Shown in pieces: positions 1 through 6,339 of a stretch of 47,367 nt of DNA. Location: contig JALSJU010000096.1 of the NCBI GenBank assembly GCA_026989145.1, forward strand, positions 1-47,367, read 5' to 3'. Positions within the stretch are counted from its first letter, which is position 1, and every line of letters starts with the position of its first letter. The notes below the pieces were generated by a model. It was given only the letters and a program-made list of their open reading frames with translations. It made no database searches and was not told where the DNA came from. Source of the stretch: Thiotrichaceae bacterium (GTDB lineage Bacteria > Pseudomonadota > Gammaproteobacteria > Thiotrichales > Thiotrichaceae). The translations under genes were made by a program, and so were the position numbers.

Positions 1-45
1 ACAACAAATAGTTTCAATCCGCTCCCAACCGTTAGGTCGGGAGAT
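1..45 (-). CRISPR. Leader-proximal end of a type I-C CRISPR array
   Basis: One repeat is visible at 11-45 and bases 1-10 are the start of the newest spacer; the rest of the array lies outside the window. Read on the minus strand the repeat has a 9-bp stem (arms at 35-43 and 22-30, loop 31-34) and ends in GGATTGAAAC, the 3' handle typical of type I-C. The one non-Watson-Crick pair (27/38) is A-C on the plus strand but a G-U wobble on the minus strand, which supports minus-strand transcription, the same direction as the cas genes. The repeat boundary at 45 is uncertain by a few bases because only one copy is seen. Only one repeat is present, so the call rests on the motif and on the adjacent cas genes. 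Confidence 0.88.
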
Positions 46-236
46 GTAGCTGAGCTACAATTCTATGATAACCTGAATTATTTTTTCGGCAAAGCGCGAA
101 CTGGCTTTTTATGGCGGGATTCAGGTTTTTCATTTTTCCTATTTTAACTCTCTTTTATTAATTTCAATCACTTAACTCTACCGCGAAAGGTACGGGGTTT
201 ATTCCATTGCTTTAGGTTCGCACAGCCTATAATTTC
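46..236 (-). promoter_or_regulatory. CRISPR leader region
   Basis: This 190-base A+T-rich stretch separates the cas2 stop from the first repeat and is transcribed toward the array. On the minus strand it holds a TTGAAA box (162-167) and a TAAAAT box (141-146) 15 bp apart, a slightly short but plausible sigma70 promoter for the pre-crRNA. A perfect 9-bp inverted repeat lies at 70-78 and 119-127. A 6-bp palindrome, GTAGCT-G-AGCTAC, lies at 46-58 and abuts the repeat. I found no IHF consensus by eye. Confidence 0.6.
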
Positions 237-530
237 TTAAAGTATCAATGGGGATTCAAAATCAGTCGCTTTAAATTTCCCAAATTCTTTAATGTGTTTT
301 TTTAGTGGCTCTACGAGTCGGTAGATACGTAGATTATCCTCTTTTTCGTCCATTTCTTCCAGTAATTCCGCTTCTAATATCTCATACGTTGCGGCATCTA
401 CGGTGCATTCAAACACAGAGTATTGAACACGTTCTCCATAGTCTTGACAGACTTTTGCTATTCGCCTTAAACGTTTTCTACCAGCGCTTGTGTCTGTGTT
501 TGATATATCGTAAGTAACCAGTATCAGCAT
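237..530 (-). CDS. cas2: CRISPR-associated endoribonuclease Cas2 (type I-C)
   Basis: Cas2 forms the central dimer of the Cas1-Cas2 spacer integrase. The 97-aa protein has the Cas2 ferredoxin-like opening ([10 protein letters not shown], with the conserved Asp at position 8), the basic [25 protein letters not shown] segment split over beta1-alpha1-beta2, and the usual family length. It is the last gene of the cas operon, 55 bases after cas1, with a good ribosome binding site (AAGGAAA) in that gap. The array leader follows immediately. The gene is intact. Confidence 0.95.
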   Translation of the reverse strand: MLILVTYDISNTDTSAGRKRLRRIAKVCQDYGERVQYSVFECTVDAATYEILEAELLEEMDEKEDNLRIYRLVEPLKKHIKEFGKFKATDFESPLIL

Positions 531-585
531 AGTATTTTCCTTTTTTGCCTATCCCCAACCTTCCCGTGCTAACTAGATAAAAACG

Positions 586-1620
586 CTATTTATGCAAATA
601 AGGTATATAGGCTTCAATATCTTCGCGTAAATAGCGCGCCAACATGCGGGCTTGAATCAAGGGCAATAAGCCAATTTCTACATTTTGATCTAATAGCGGA
701 TGATTTAGCGTTTCTTTTTTACGTTCTTGATAAGCGACCAACAATGTTTTTCGACCGGTATCATTGAGTAACACGCTGCCACCTTCTCTAAAATCAAAGT
801 CTTTAAGACGAATTTGTCCGCGGTTAATCAGCGTCATCGCTAAACGATCACCCAACACGGCACGAAATTCTTCTAATAAATCCAATGCCAAAGCATGTCG
901 CCCGGGTCTTACGGTATGCAAGAAGCCCAGTTGAGAATCTAAGCCAACCGTTTCTAATGCGCTACGACAGTCATTTAGCAATATCGAATACAAAAATGAA
1001 ATCAATGCATTAATCGCATCTTTTGGAGGTCTTCGACTGCGTTTAGTAAACTTGAAATCATCACGCATTTTAGGTTTTATCATTACATTAAACTGCTCGA
1101 AATAAACCCGTGCCGCATCGCCTTCAAACCCTCTTATTGAATCATGTGATTCGGCATACTCAAGATTGCGTAAGTTTATAGCTAATGACTTTGCCGCACG
1201 TTTCAAGCTTTTTTTATCAGCCTCATCTTTACTATCTCGCGCACTACGTTGTAATACTTGGCGGCTATTGCGAAGCTTTCCTGCAATAAAGGCTTTTGCT
1301 AATAATAAGGTTTTTTCTTTTTTATCAGCACAACGAAACTGTGCTTGGCGCAGTAGAATATTACCATTAACGCCACCTTCTACCCGCGCCTGAAAACGCC
1401 CATGATGATTAAGCCACACAACCGTTCTACCGTCTTCGGCATTACGCGCCATTAAACCTGAACTCATACTCACCCGACCAATACAAACAATGCTCCCCAA
1501 ATGATGCAGAGGTACTTGCATGCGTTTTTCTTTATCCACCATGACCACCAAGGTTTCACGTTCGAGACGCAAGTACGAACCCTCCGTCATAATATACAGC
1601 GTGTTTAAAATTTGCCTCAT
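586..1620 (-). CDS. cas1: CRISPR-associated integrase Cas1 (type I-C)
   Basis: Cas1 is the metal-dependent integrase that inserts new spacers at the leader-repeat junction. The 344-aa product has an N-terminal beta domain and the conserved catalytic region: E166 in FEGDAARVYF, H235 in FLHTVRPGRHALALDLLEEF and an acidic residue near 250. Its length is standard for the I-C subgroup (about 340 aa). Its ATG overlaps the cas4 stop in an ATGA quartet (1617-1620), so the two are translationally coupled, in line with Cas4-Cas1 acting as a complex in type I-C. No damage is seen. Confidence 0.96.
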   Translation of the reverse strand: MRQILNTLYIMTEGSYLRLERETLVVMVDKEKRMQVPLHHLGSIVCIGRVSMSSGLMARNAEDGRTVVWLNHHGRFQARVEGGVNGNILLRQAQFRCADKKEKTLLLAKAFIAGKLRNSRQVLQRSARDSKDEADKKSLKRAAKSLAINLRNLEYAESHDSIRGFEGDAARVYFEQFNVMIKPKMRDDFKFTKRSRRPPKDAINALISFLYSILLNDCRSALETVGLDSQLGFLHTVRPGRHALALDLLEEFRAVLGDRLAMTLINRGQIRLKDFDFREGGSVLLNDTGRKTLLVAYQERKKETLNHPLLDQNVEIGLLPLIQARMLARYLREDIEAYIPYLHK

Positions 1621-2252
1621 TCGTCTTCACCTTCTGGAATAAACAAGGTTTTTTGCATCTGTTTGATTCTCTCTTTACCAGCCACTAACTCTGGCTGACA
1701 GGTTTGCTTTAAGGAGCATGCTCGGCACAAGCTTTTATCATCAACAGGTTCTGGCATTTTCCCCGATGCGACCAACGCATGGACTTTATTAATTAGCTCA
1801 ACCGTGTGCTGACGTAATTCATCCGTTATTTTTACCACACGACGACGGTGGCTTTTATGATGGTAGATTGCACCTTCTAGAATCACCTTGCCGATCATTT
1901 CTTCAAGACATAAAACCTGCGCCATTAACTGCACATCATCATGCATTTTTTTCTGGCGACTGCCGTGTTTATACTCCACAGGGTACGGCGTACCATCGGC
2001 TAAAAACTCAACCACATCTGCTTTGCCCGTTAGTTGATATTTATCGCTATACAAAGGCAAACTACGTTCAACTTGCACACCATCATCAAAACCACTCTCA
2101 CCGCTATCCACCCGCTTATGCGCCAAATTGCCTTTTACCGTAAACACATTATCGGTAAAGGTTTGCTCTTGATGGATTAAGGCACACTGGCGCGGGCAAT
2201 AACTATAATGTTGCAAGGCAGAAAGCATAATGGGGTGTTTTTGTTTTAACAC
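1617..2252 (-). CDS. cas4: Cas4 exonuclease (RecB-like, Fe-S), type I-C
   Basis: Cas4 trims prespacers and selects PAM-containing ends for Cas1-Cas2. The 211-aa protein shows LSALQHYSYCPRQCALIH (first cluster cysteine), the RecB nuclease core around GKADVVEF and PVEYKHG, and the C-terminal CRACSLKQTC cysteines that complete an iron-sulfur site. The GTG start at 2252 is chosen because a GAGGA ribosome binding site lies 5-6 bases upstream; an in-frame ATG eight codons later lacks one. In most type I-C loci cas4 directly follows cas7. Here a divergently oriented parDE pair separates them, so cas4-cas1-cas2 probably needs its own promoter. Confidence 0.93.
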   Translation of the reverse strand: MLKQKHPIMLSALQHYSYCPRQCALIHQEQTFTDNVFTVKGNLAHKRVDSGESGFDDGVQVERSLPLYSDKYQLTGKADVVEFLADGTPYPVEYKHGSRQKKMHDDVQLMAQVLCLEEMIGKVILEGAIYHHKSHRRRVVKITDELRQHTVELINKVHALVASGKMPEPVDDKSLCRACSLKQTCQPELVAGKERIKQMQKTLFIPEGEDE

Positions 2253-2263
2253 GTTGTCCTCAT

Positions 2264-2294
2264 GCCATAAATGCTATAAATTGACATTTATGGC
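2264..2294. promoter_or_regulatory. Perfect 10-bp inverted repeat, probable ParD operator in the cas4/parD divergent region
   Basis: The arms GCCATAAATG (2264-2273) and CATTTATGGC (2285-2294) are perfect inverted copies separated by 11 bp, 21 bp centre to centre, i.e. two helical turns. The right arm lies between the -35 and -10 boxes of the parD promoter and overlaps the -35 by two bases; the left arm lies 11 bp upstream of the cas4 GTG. RHH antitoxins such as ParD normally repress their own promoter through paired sites of this kind. That ParD binds here, and that this affects cas4-cas1-cas2, is inference. Confidence 0.65.
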
Positions 2295-2331
2295 TGAAAT
2301 AATTAAACTATTTAAAATAATTGTCGAGGTG
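2281..2331 (+). promoter_or_regulatory. parDE promoter and ribosome binding site
   Basis: A consensus -35 box TTGACA (2281-2286) is followed after 17 bp by TAAACT (2304-2309, 4 of 6 matches to the -10 consensus). The ribosome binding site GAGGTG (2326-2331) lies 6 bases before the parD ATG. Confidence 0.65.
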
Positions 2332-2337
2332 TAAACC

Positions 2338-2592
2338 ATGTCTACCAACGTCTCCTTAACCAATGAACTTGAATTATTTATTCAACAAAAAGTAAATACT
2401 GGCTTTTATGCTTCTACCAGCGAAGTGATTCGTGCAGGTCTTCGGCTACTTAAAGAGCAAGACAGCTACCAAGAAACTAAACTAGAAATCCTTAAAAACG
2501 AAATCCAAAAAGGCTTAGAAAGTGGTAACACAAGTCCGCTAAATATGGCAAATATCATTGCAGAAGCACGCGCAGACTATAAAACCAAGTAA
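2338..2592 (+). CDS. parD: ParD-family antitoxin (ribbon-helix-helix)
   Basis: The 84-aa protein has an N-terminal ribbon-helix-helix DNA-binding domain (VSLTNELELFIQQKV then TSEVIRAGLRLLKE, residues about 5-40) and a longer C-terminal tail expected to wrap the toxin. This is the standard ParD layout and length. It should neutralise ParE and repress its own promoter. The parE ATG begins three bases after its stop. It sits on the strand opposite all the cas genes, between cas7c and cas4, which is not a standard position in type I-C loci. Confidence 0.9.
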   Translation: MSTNVSLTNELELFIQQKVNTGFYASTSEVIRAGLRLLKEQDSYQETKLEILKNEIQKGLESGNTSPLNMANIIAEARADYKTK

Positions 2593-2595
2593 GCC

Positions 2596-2892
2596 ATGAT
2601 CGCTGTTTATAAAACACCCCAAGCCAAAATTGATCTATTGGATTGCTGGCTTTATATCGCAACTGAAAACAGCCCAAATACAGCAGATAAGGTACTTTTA
2701 AAAATAGAAAAGACCTTATCCATGCTTAGCAATAACCCCGATGCTGGCACGTCACGACCAGAACTAGGGAGAAACTTGCAAAGTTTTCCTACATCAGGCT
2801 ATACCTTGTTTTATGAGCATGATATTAAACAACTAACGTTAGTTAGAATGCTTCATGGGTCTATGGATGTTGGGTTGCATCTTAAGGATTAA
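2596..2892 (+). CDS. parE: ParE/RelE-superfamily toxin
   Basis: The 98-aa protein matches the ParE fold by its features: a short first strand (IAVYKTPQAKIDLLDCWLYIA), a helical hairpin with SPNTADKVLLKIEKTLSML, the PDAGTSRPELG turn, and the C-terminal strand pair ending LTLVRMLHG. ParE toxins poison DNA gyrase, while RelE relatives cleave mRNA; the pairing with ParD favours ParE. Its TAA stop and the cas7c TAA stop on the other strand share the palindrome TTAA (2889-2892), so the two genes meet tail to tail with no room for a terminator. The frame is intact, so the module is probably functional. Confidence 0.88.
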   Translation: MIAVYKTPQAKIDLLDCWLYIATENSPNTADKVLLKIEKTLSMLSNNPDAGTSRPELGRNLQSFPTSGYTLFYEHDIKQLTLVRMLHGSMDVGLHLKD

Positions 2893-3713
2893 AACCCGTC
2901 AATAACTTCCGGCTTTAACCCATCAAGTGTTAGCAGCTCAAAACTTCCATCATCCTGTATTGTATCTCGTAAAGTCTGATGCACTTTAGAAGAAGAATAC
3001 TGCCCGCCTTTACTATTATGTTGCCACCAGATAACTTTCAACACTTCCATACTGCCATCAGGTCTAGCTGATGATGTATCGTTTTCTAACATTTTAGGTA
3101 ATATCTGTTTGATGGTTTCTGCATCTTCATCACTGAAGCCTGTTTTTACAGCTAATTGTGGATTCATACTTCCGTAGAATACATAGATACCTTTATCTAC
3201 ACGGTGTTTCATGCCCATTGTGTCAGAGGCTTTTTTTCCAGATGCGGTATCTTCACCACTGACACTTTTAGTAATTTGTGTGCTGGTTATGGTTACTGGC
3301 TCGACGCTAAAAGCGGAATGGACACTCATCGGCCCACGAATTGCAATTGAAACGCCATCTCCCTTTTTCTTGCCTTTAAAAGCTAGCACTTGTCCAAAAG
3401 TACGAACATCAAACCATGTTTCACAGGCTAGTTCTGCTGCTCCATCTTCTGTCAATTTTTCACCTAAAGCTTTATCAGCACGATCTTTTAAGCTAGTGGC
3501 ATCATCAACTTTTCGATCATCTGATTGAACAAATATGGTTTCTCCTTTTTCTATCAAACGATCACGAATCTTGCGTTTAATCGCTACATCGGTGATTTCT
3601 CCAAATCCCTCATAATCTGTTCGAGGGCGATTACCATTTAAGGGATCACCATTGGGATTAGCATTTTCAACACGTAGTACAACGGCAAAATCTATTTTGT
3701 TTTGTAATGTCAT
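2889..3713 (-). CDS. cas7: Cas7c (Csd2) Cascade backbone protein
   Basis: Cas7c polymerises along the crRNA as the backbone of the type I-C Cascade. The 274-aa sequence has the family's opening IDFAVVLRVENANPNGDPLNGNRPRTD, with the RNA-binding RRM core, the DVRTFGQVLAFKG segment and GPMSVHSAFSVEPVTITSTQITKSV split over the thumb region. Its length is normal. It starts 2 bases after the cas8c stop, with an AGGAG site inside the end of cas8c. It is the last gene of the interference half before the parDE insertion. Confidence 0.95.
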   Translation of the reverse strand: MTLQNKIDFAVVLRVENANPNGDPLNGNRPRTDYEGFGEITDVAIKRKIRDRLIEKGETIFVQSDDRKVDDATSLKDRADKALGEKLTEDGAAELACETWFDVRTFGQVLAFKGKKKGDGVSIAIRGPMSVHSAFSVEPVTITSTQITKSVSGEDTASGKKASDTMGMKHRVDKGIYVFYGSMNPQLAVKTGFSDEDAETIKQILPKMLENDTSSARPDGSMEVLKVIWWQHNSKGGQYSSSKVHQTLRDTIQDDGSFELLTLDGLKPEVIDGF

Positions 3714-3715
3714 TT

Positions 3716-5632
3716 TTAAACTCCTAATTCTTCTGTAGTATTTTCTGTTTTATCTTGGCTATCTGATTTCTTCCACAGCTCTTTTCGCTGACTATGGAAG
3801 GCTAATAAGAATTCACTAGATAATGGGGATGGGTCTATAAAGTTGTCACTTGTAAATTTATCCATCACATCATCAATTAAGTTATCTAGCTTGTACAACA
3901 AACCAGGATGAATTCGAGGTTTATATGAGGTGAGTGCAAGTTCAATGTTCTTCCATGTCTTATATGGACGCATTGAAAACTGATGCATCAACCTTGTTGC
4001 GCTAGTTGGGCGCTTACTTTCTCTATCCAGTGCGCTATATTCAAGATGATCTGCAATCGCTAATAAACGACCATATAGATAATCACGCGATATTCGATCT
4101 GTTTCTAATGCCATTTTATAACTCCTTTCTTTTTGTGAGCCTCTAACTAAGGCACAAGTAATACCCAATGTTTTTTCCCATTCCCAAGCATCCATTCCTA
4201 CTCGATTACATAAACGATTATGTGAGGAGGTTATTAAATCTTGTGGGATAGCTACACCATCAATGATGCAAGGTAGCAAACGCTCAACCGTTGCCTTTCG
4301 TAATTTGTCATCGATTCGTTGACCATAAGCTGCCTCAGCAATATCCTTTGGTGAAGGTGCACCTATAAATTTAATATCTTTGGAATAGTTTTGATCCCAT
4401 GAAACACTTTCATGCCAGTTTTGAATGCGTTGTAAAAAGTCAGAACCTGTTAGCTCTCTATAGTAAGTAATCGCCATACGACCAGGAGTTGCTGAATCCA
4501 GCCCCATAATGATGATTTGTTCAGTAGAGCCTAATTTTGATTGATAACCTGCAATTTGTTTTGATAGTTTCTTGGCAAAAGCCTGACCTATATCACCTGT
4601 AGTTTGAGAGCTGTTTTCATTCTCAGCTTCCATACCAAATAATTGGTTAGTGTTAGAAAAGGGGTCTGGAATATCTGTACCTGCTTTAGCCCATGCTACA
4701 AAGACTTGATCACCATAACGATAAGCTTGCTTTCTTTGGATCAACCAACGTAAAGCATTGTGAGCTTTTTGTGTCACTTCTGAACTAACCGTGCAAGCTT
4801 GGCTTCCTGTCTTATCGGTGAAGCGACCTCTATAGGTGTAACCAATTTTATCATTTGAAGAGATGAGTTTTGCTTTGTCAGCTCCATGTCGTAAACCCGA
4901 TGGATGTTGTTCAGCAAGAGTAGACTCTTTACCCGTTACCATGCAAAGTCCTTTAGCTGCATCGCGTGTGGTGTAGTAATTAATCCAAGCTTGCATAAGA
5001 CTTCTATCTTCCCAAGTTGCTGATTGAGGTTCACCAACCGTTTCAACTCGCCAGCGAACAAAAGCACCTTCGGGACTTTGACCAGCAGGAATAATTTTGA
5101 AAAGCTCAGGTTTGTCTTCCTTGTCACCGTCCCAGTTTTTTAAAAGCTTATTTTCATCATCCACTTCTAATATCTTGGCTTTAACTAAATCAGCAATAAG
5201 CTGCCCCTTGTTTACATAGGTTGATATGGCTTCAATTTTGGGATGGGTATAAGGTGAATCTAGCCAAGCGGTAAGCTGATCTAAATAATTCTGGTGTGGC
5301 TCTTCTGGGTTTTTCTTAAATCCTGTTGTCACTATGCCCCCAAAGTGCAAAAAGTCTCCTGATAAATATTGCAGTTTGTCACAAAGAGGATGGTTAACGG
5401 GCTTAGAACCAGAGCGACCACCCGATGCTTCTGTACAAGGTATAATGGTTGATAATTCACCTTTTGATAATACTTTTGCTCGTAAAAACGCCCCTGTGTT
5501 AGAAATAATCACTTCAATATGTGCATTTTGATAAGTATGACAAATAGGTAATAAGGGGTTGTCTGAATCTATAAACTCTGGCTTTTCAGCGCACTGTTCA
5601 TAAGTTTCATATAATTGATTTAACCAGCTCAT
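3716..5632 (-). CDS. cas8c: Cas8c (Csd1) large subunit of type I-C Cascade
   Basis: This is the 638-aa large subunit that recognises the PAM and helps open the target duplex; in type I-C an internal start inside this gene also makes a Cas11-like small subunit. Recognisable Csd1 features are LPICHTYQNAHIEVIIS at the N terminus, the VTGKESTLAEQHPSGLRHGADKAKLISSND block, and IMGLDSATPGRMAITYYREL in the middle. It overlaps cas5c by the quartet ATGA. The segment from about residue 500 onward is the likely Cas11c region, but I did not identify a specific internal start. The gene is intact. Confidence 0.94.
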   Translation of the reverse strand: MSWLNQLYETYEQCAEKPEFIDSDNPLLPICHTYQNAHIEVIISNTGAFLRAKVLSKGELSTIIPCTEASGGRSGSKPVNHPLCDKLQYLSGDFLHFGGIVTTGFKKNPEEPHQNYLDQLTAWLDSPYTHPKIEAISTYVNKGQLIADLVKAKILEVDDENKLLKNWDGDKEDKPELFKIIPAGQSPEGAFVRWRVETVGEPQSATWEDRSLMQAWINYYTTRDAAKGLCMVTGKESTLAEQHPSGLRHGADKAKLISSNDKIGYTYRGRFTDKTGSQACTVSSEVTQKAHNALRWLIQRKQAYRYGDQVFVAWAKAGTDIPDPFSNTNQLFGMEAENENSSQTTGDIGQAFAKKLSKQIAGYQSKLGSTEQIIIMGLDSATPGRMAITYYRELTGSDFLQRIQNWHESVSWDQNYSKDIKFIGAPSPKDIAEAAYGQRIDDKLRKATVERLLPCIIDGVAIPQDLITSSHNRLCNRVGMDAWEWEKTLGITCALVRGSQKERSYKMALETDRISRDYLYGRLLAIADHLEYSALDRESKRPTSATRLMHQFSMRPYKTWKNIELALTSYKPRIHPGLLYKLDNLIDDVMDKFTSDNFIDPSPLSSEFLLAFHSQRKELWKKSDSQDKTENTTEELGV

Positions 5633-6339
5633 GATTCCAGCCCCTCTTCTTTCAGCCCAGAAAAGTTCTCTTCTGGTTTAAAAACCTTGGCTTCCATTTC
5701 TCGGACAAATTTCTTTATGGTGCAGTCTTCTGGGCGTGGAAATTTAATAACACCATCGACCATTACAGGGTTCCAAAAGCGAGTCTCAAGTTTGTTCTCT
5801 CCTGTTTCATCGGGGTAGTCGAAGCCATGAAACATAAGTGCATACGCAAGTTCGCCATTATTATCGAAGACACTTTCACCAGAGCCGAATTTGCAGGGTT
5901 CTACATAGCCTTGGCAATCGCGAGTTCCTAGAAATACATCCTGTCTTCCTCCACGTTTTAGCATTCGTTCGGCAATCTGTTGGTGCTTGGGTGCAATGCG
6001 GTCATCAGCCAGTTCGGGGCGGTGCATATTCCATTCGAAGTGTGCTTTCACCTGATATTCGACATTGTGTAGAAAGGTATAAATTGCCAAGGTGTTACCA
6101 CCATTATAATTCTGTGGTTTTGTCCCTTTGGTTTGTGTCCTAACCTGATTAATGACTCTTACCTCATCAATAATCCAGATAAAAGTAGGCTTCCAGTAGA
6201 TAGACTTTGCAATACCCTTTAAAGCTTCATAAGTGGGGATGTGGTAAGAAAACTTCTCACCCCCTGTTTTAGTTACAGGGTCAGTAAAGAGGGCATAACG
6301 TCCCCATACTTTGAATTCAATAGGTTTTGATTTAAACAC
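5629..6339 (-). CDS. cas5: Cas5c (Cas5d) crRNA-processing endoribonuclease
   Basis: In type I-C, which lacks Cas6, Cas5c cuts the pre-crRNA at the base of the repeat hairpin and stays on the crRNA 5' handle. The protein shows the family signature FKVWGRYALFTDP and the IAPKHQQIAERMLKRGGRQDVFLGTRDC region, which contains the Lys-His pair aligned with catalytic residues of characterised Cas5d. I prefer the GTG at 6339 (236 aa): GGAG lies 7 bases upstream and it overlaps the cas3 stop by 8 bases. An upstream GTG at 6372 would add 11 residues unlike the family start. It overlaps cas8c by 4 bases. Confidence 0.93.
   Translation of the reverse strand: MFKSKPIEFKVWGRYALFTDPVTKTGGEKFSYHIPTYEALKGIAKSIYWKPTFIWIIDEVRVINQVRTQTKGTKPQNYNGGNTLAIYTFLHNVEYQVKAHFEWNMHRPELADDRIAPKHQQIAERMLKRGGRQDVFLGTRDCQGYVEPCKFGSGESVFDNNGELAYALMFHGFDYPDETGENKLETRFWNPVMVDGVIKFPRPEDCTIKKFVREMEAKVFKPEENFSGLKEEGLES

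Noticed and set aside
161-170. ATTTCAATCA in the leader as a degenerate extra CRISPR repeat
   Set aside because: Only about 8 of 10 bases match the repeat end, and the stem-forming part is missing. It also coincides with a promoter-like TTGAAA box.
3156-3528. Open frames on the plus strand inside cas7c
   Set aside because: They are antisense shadows of cas7c without ribosome binding sites or family features.
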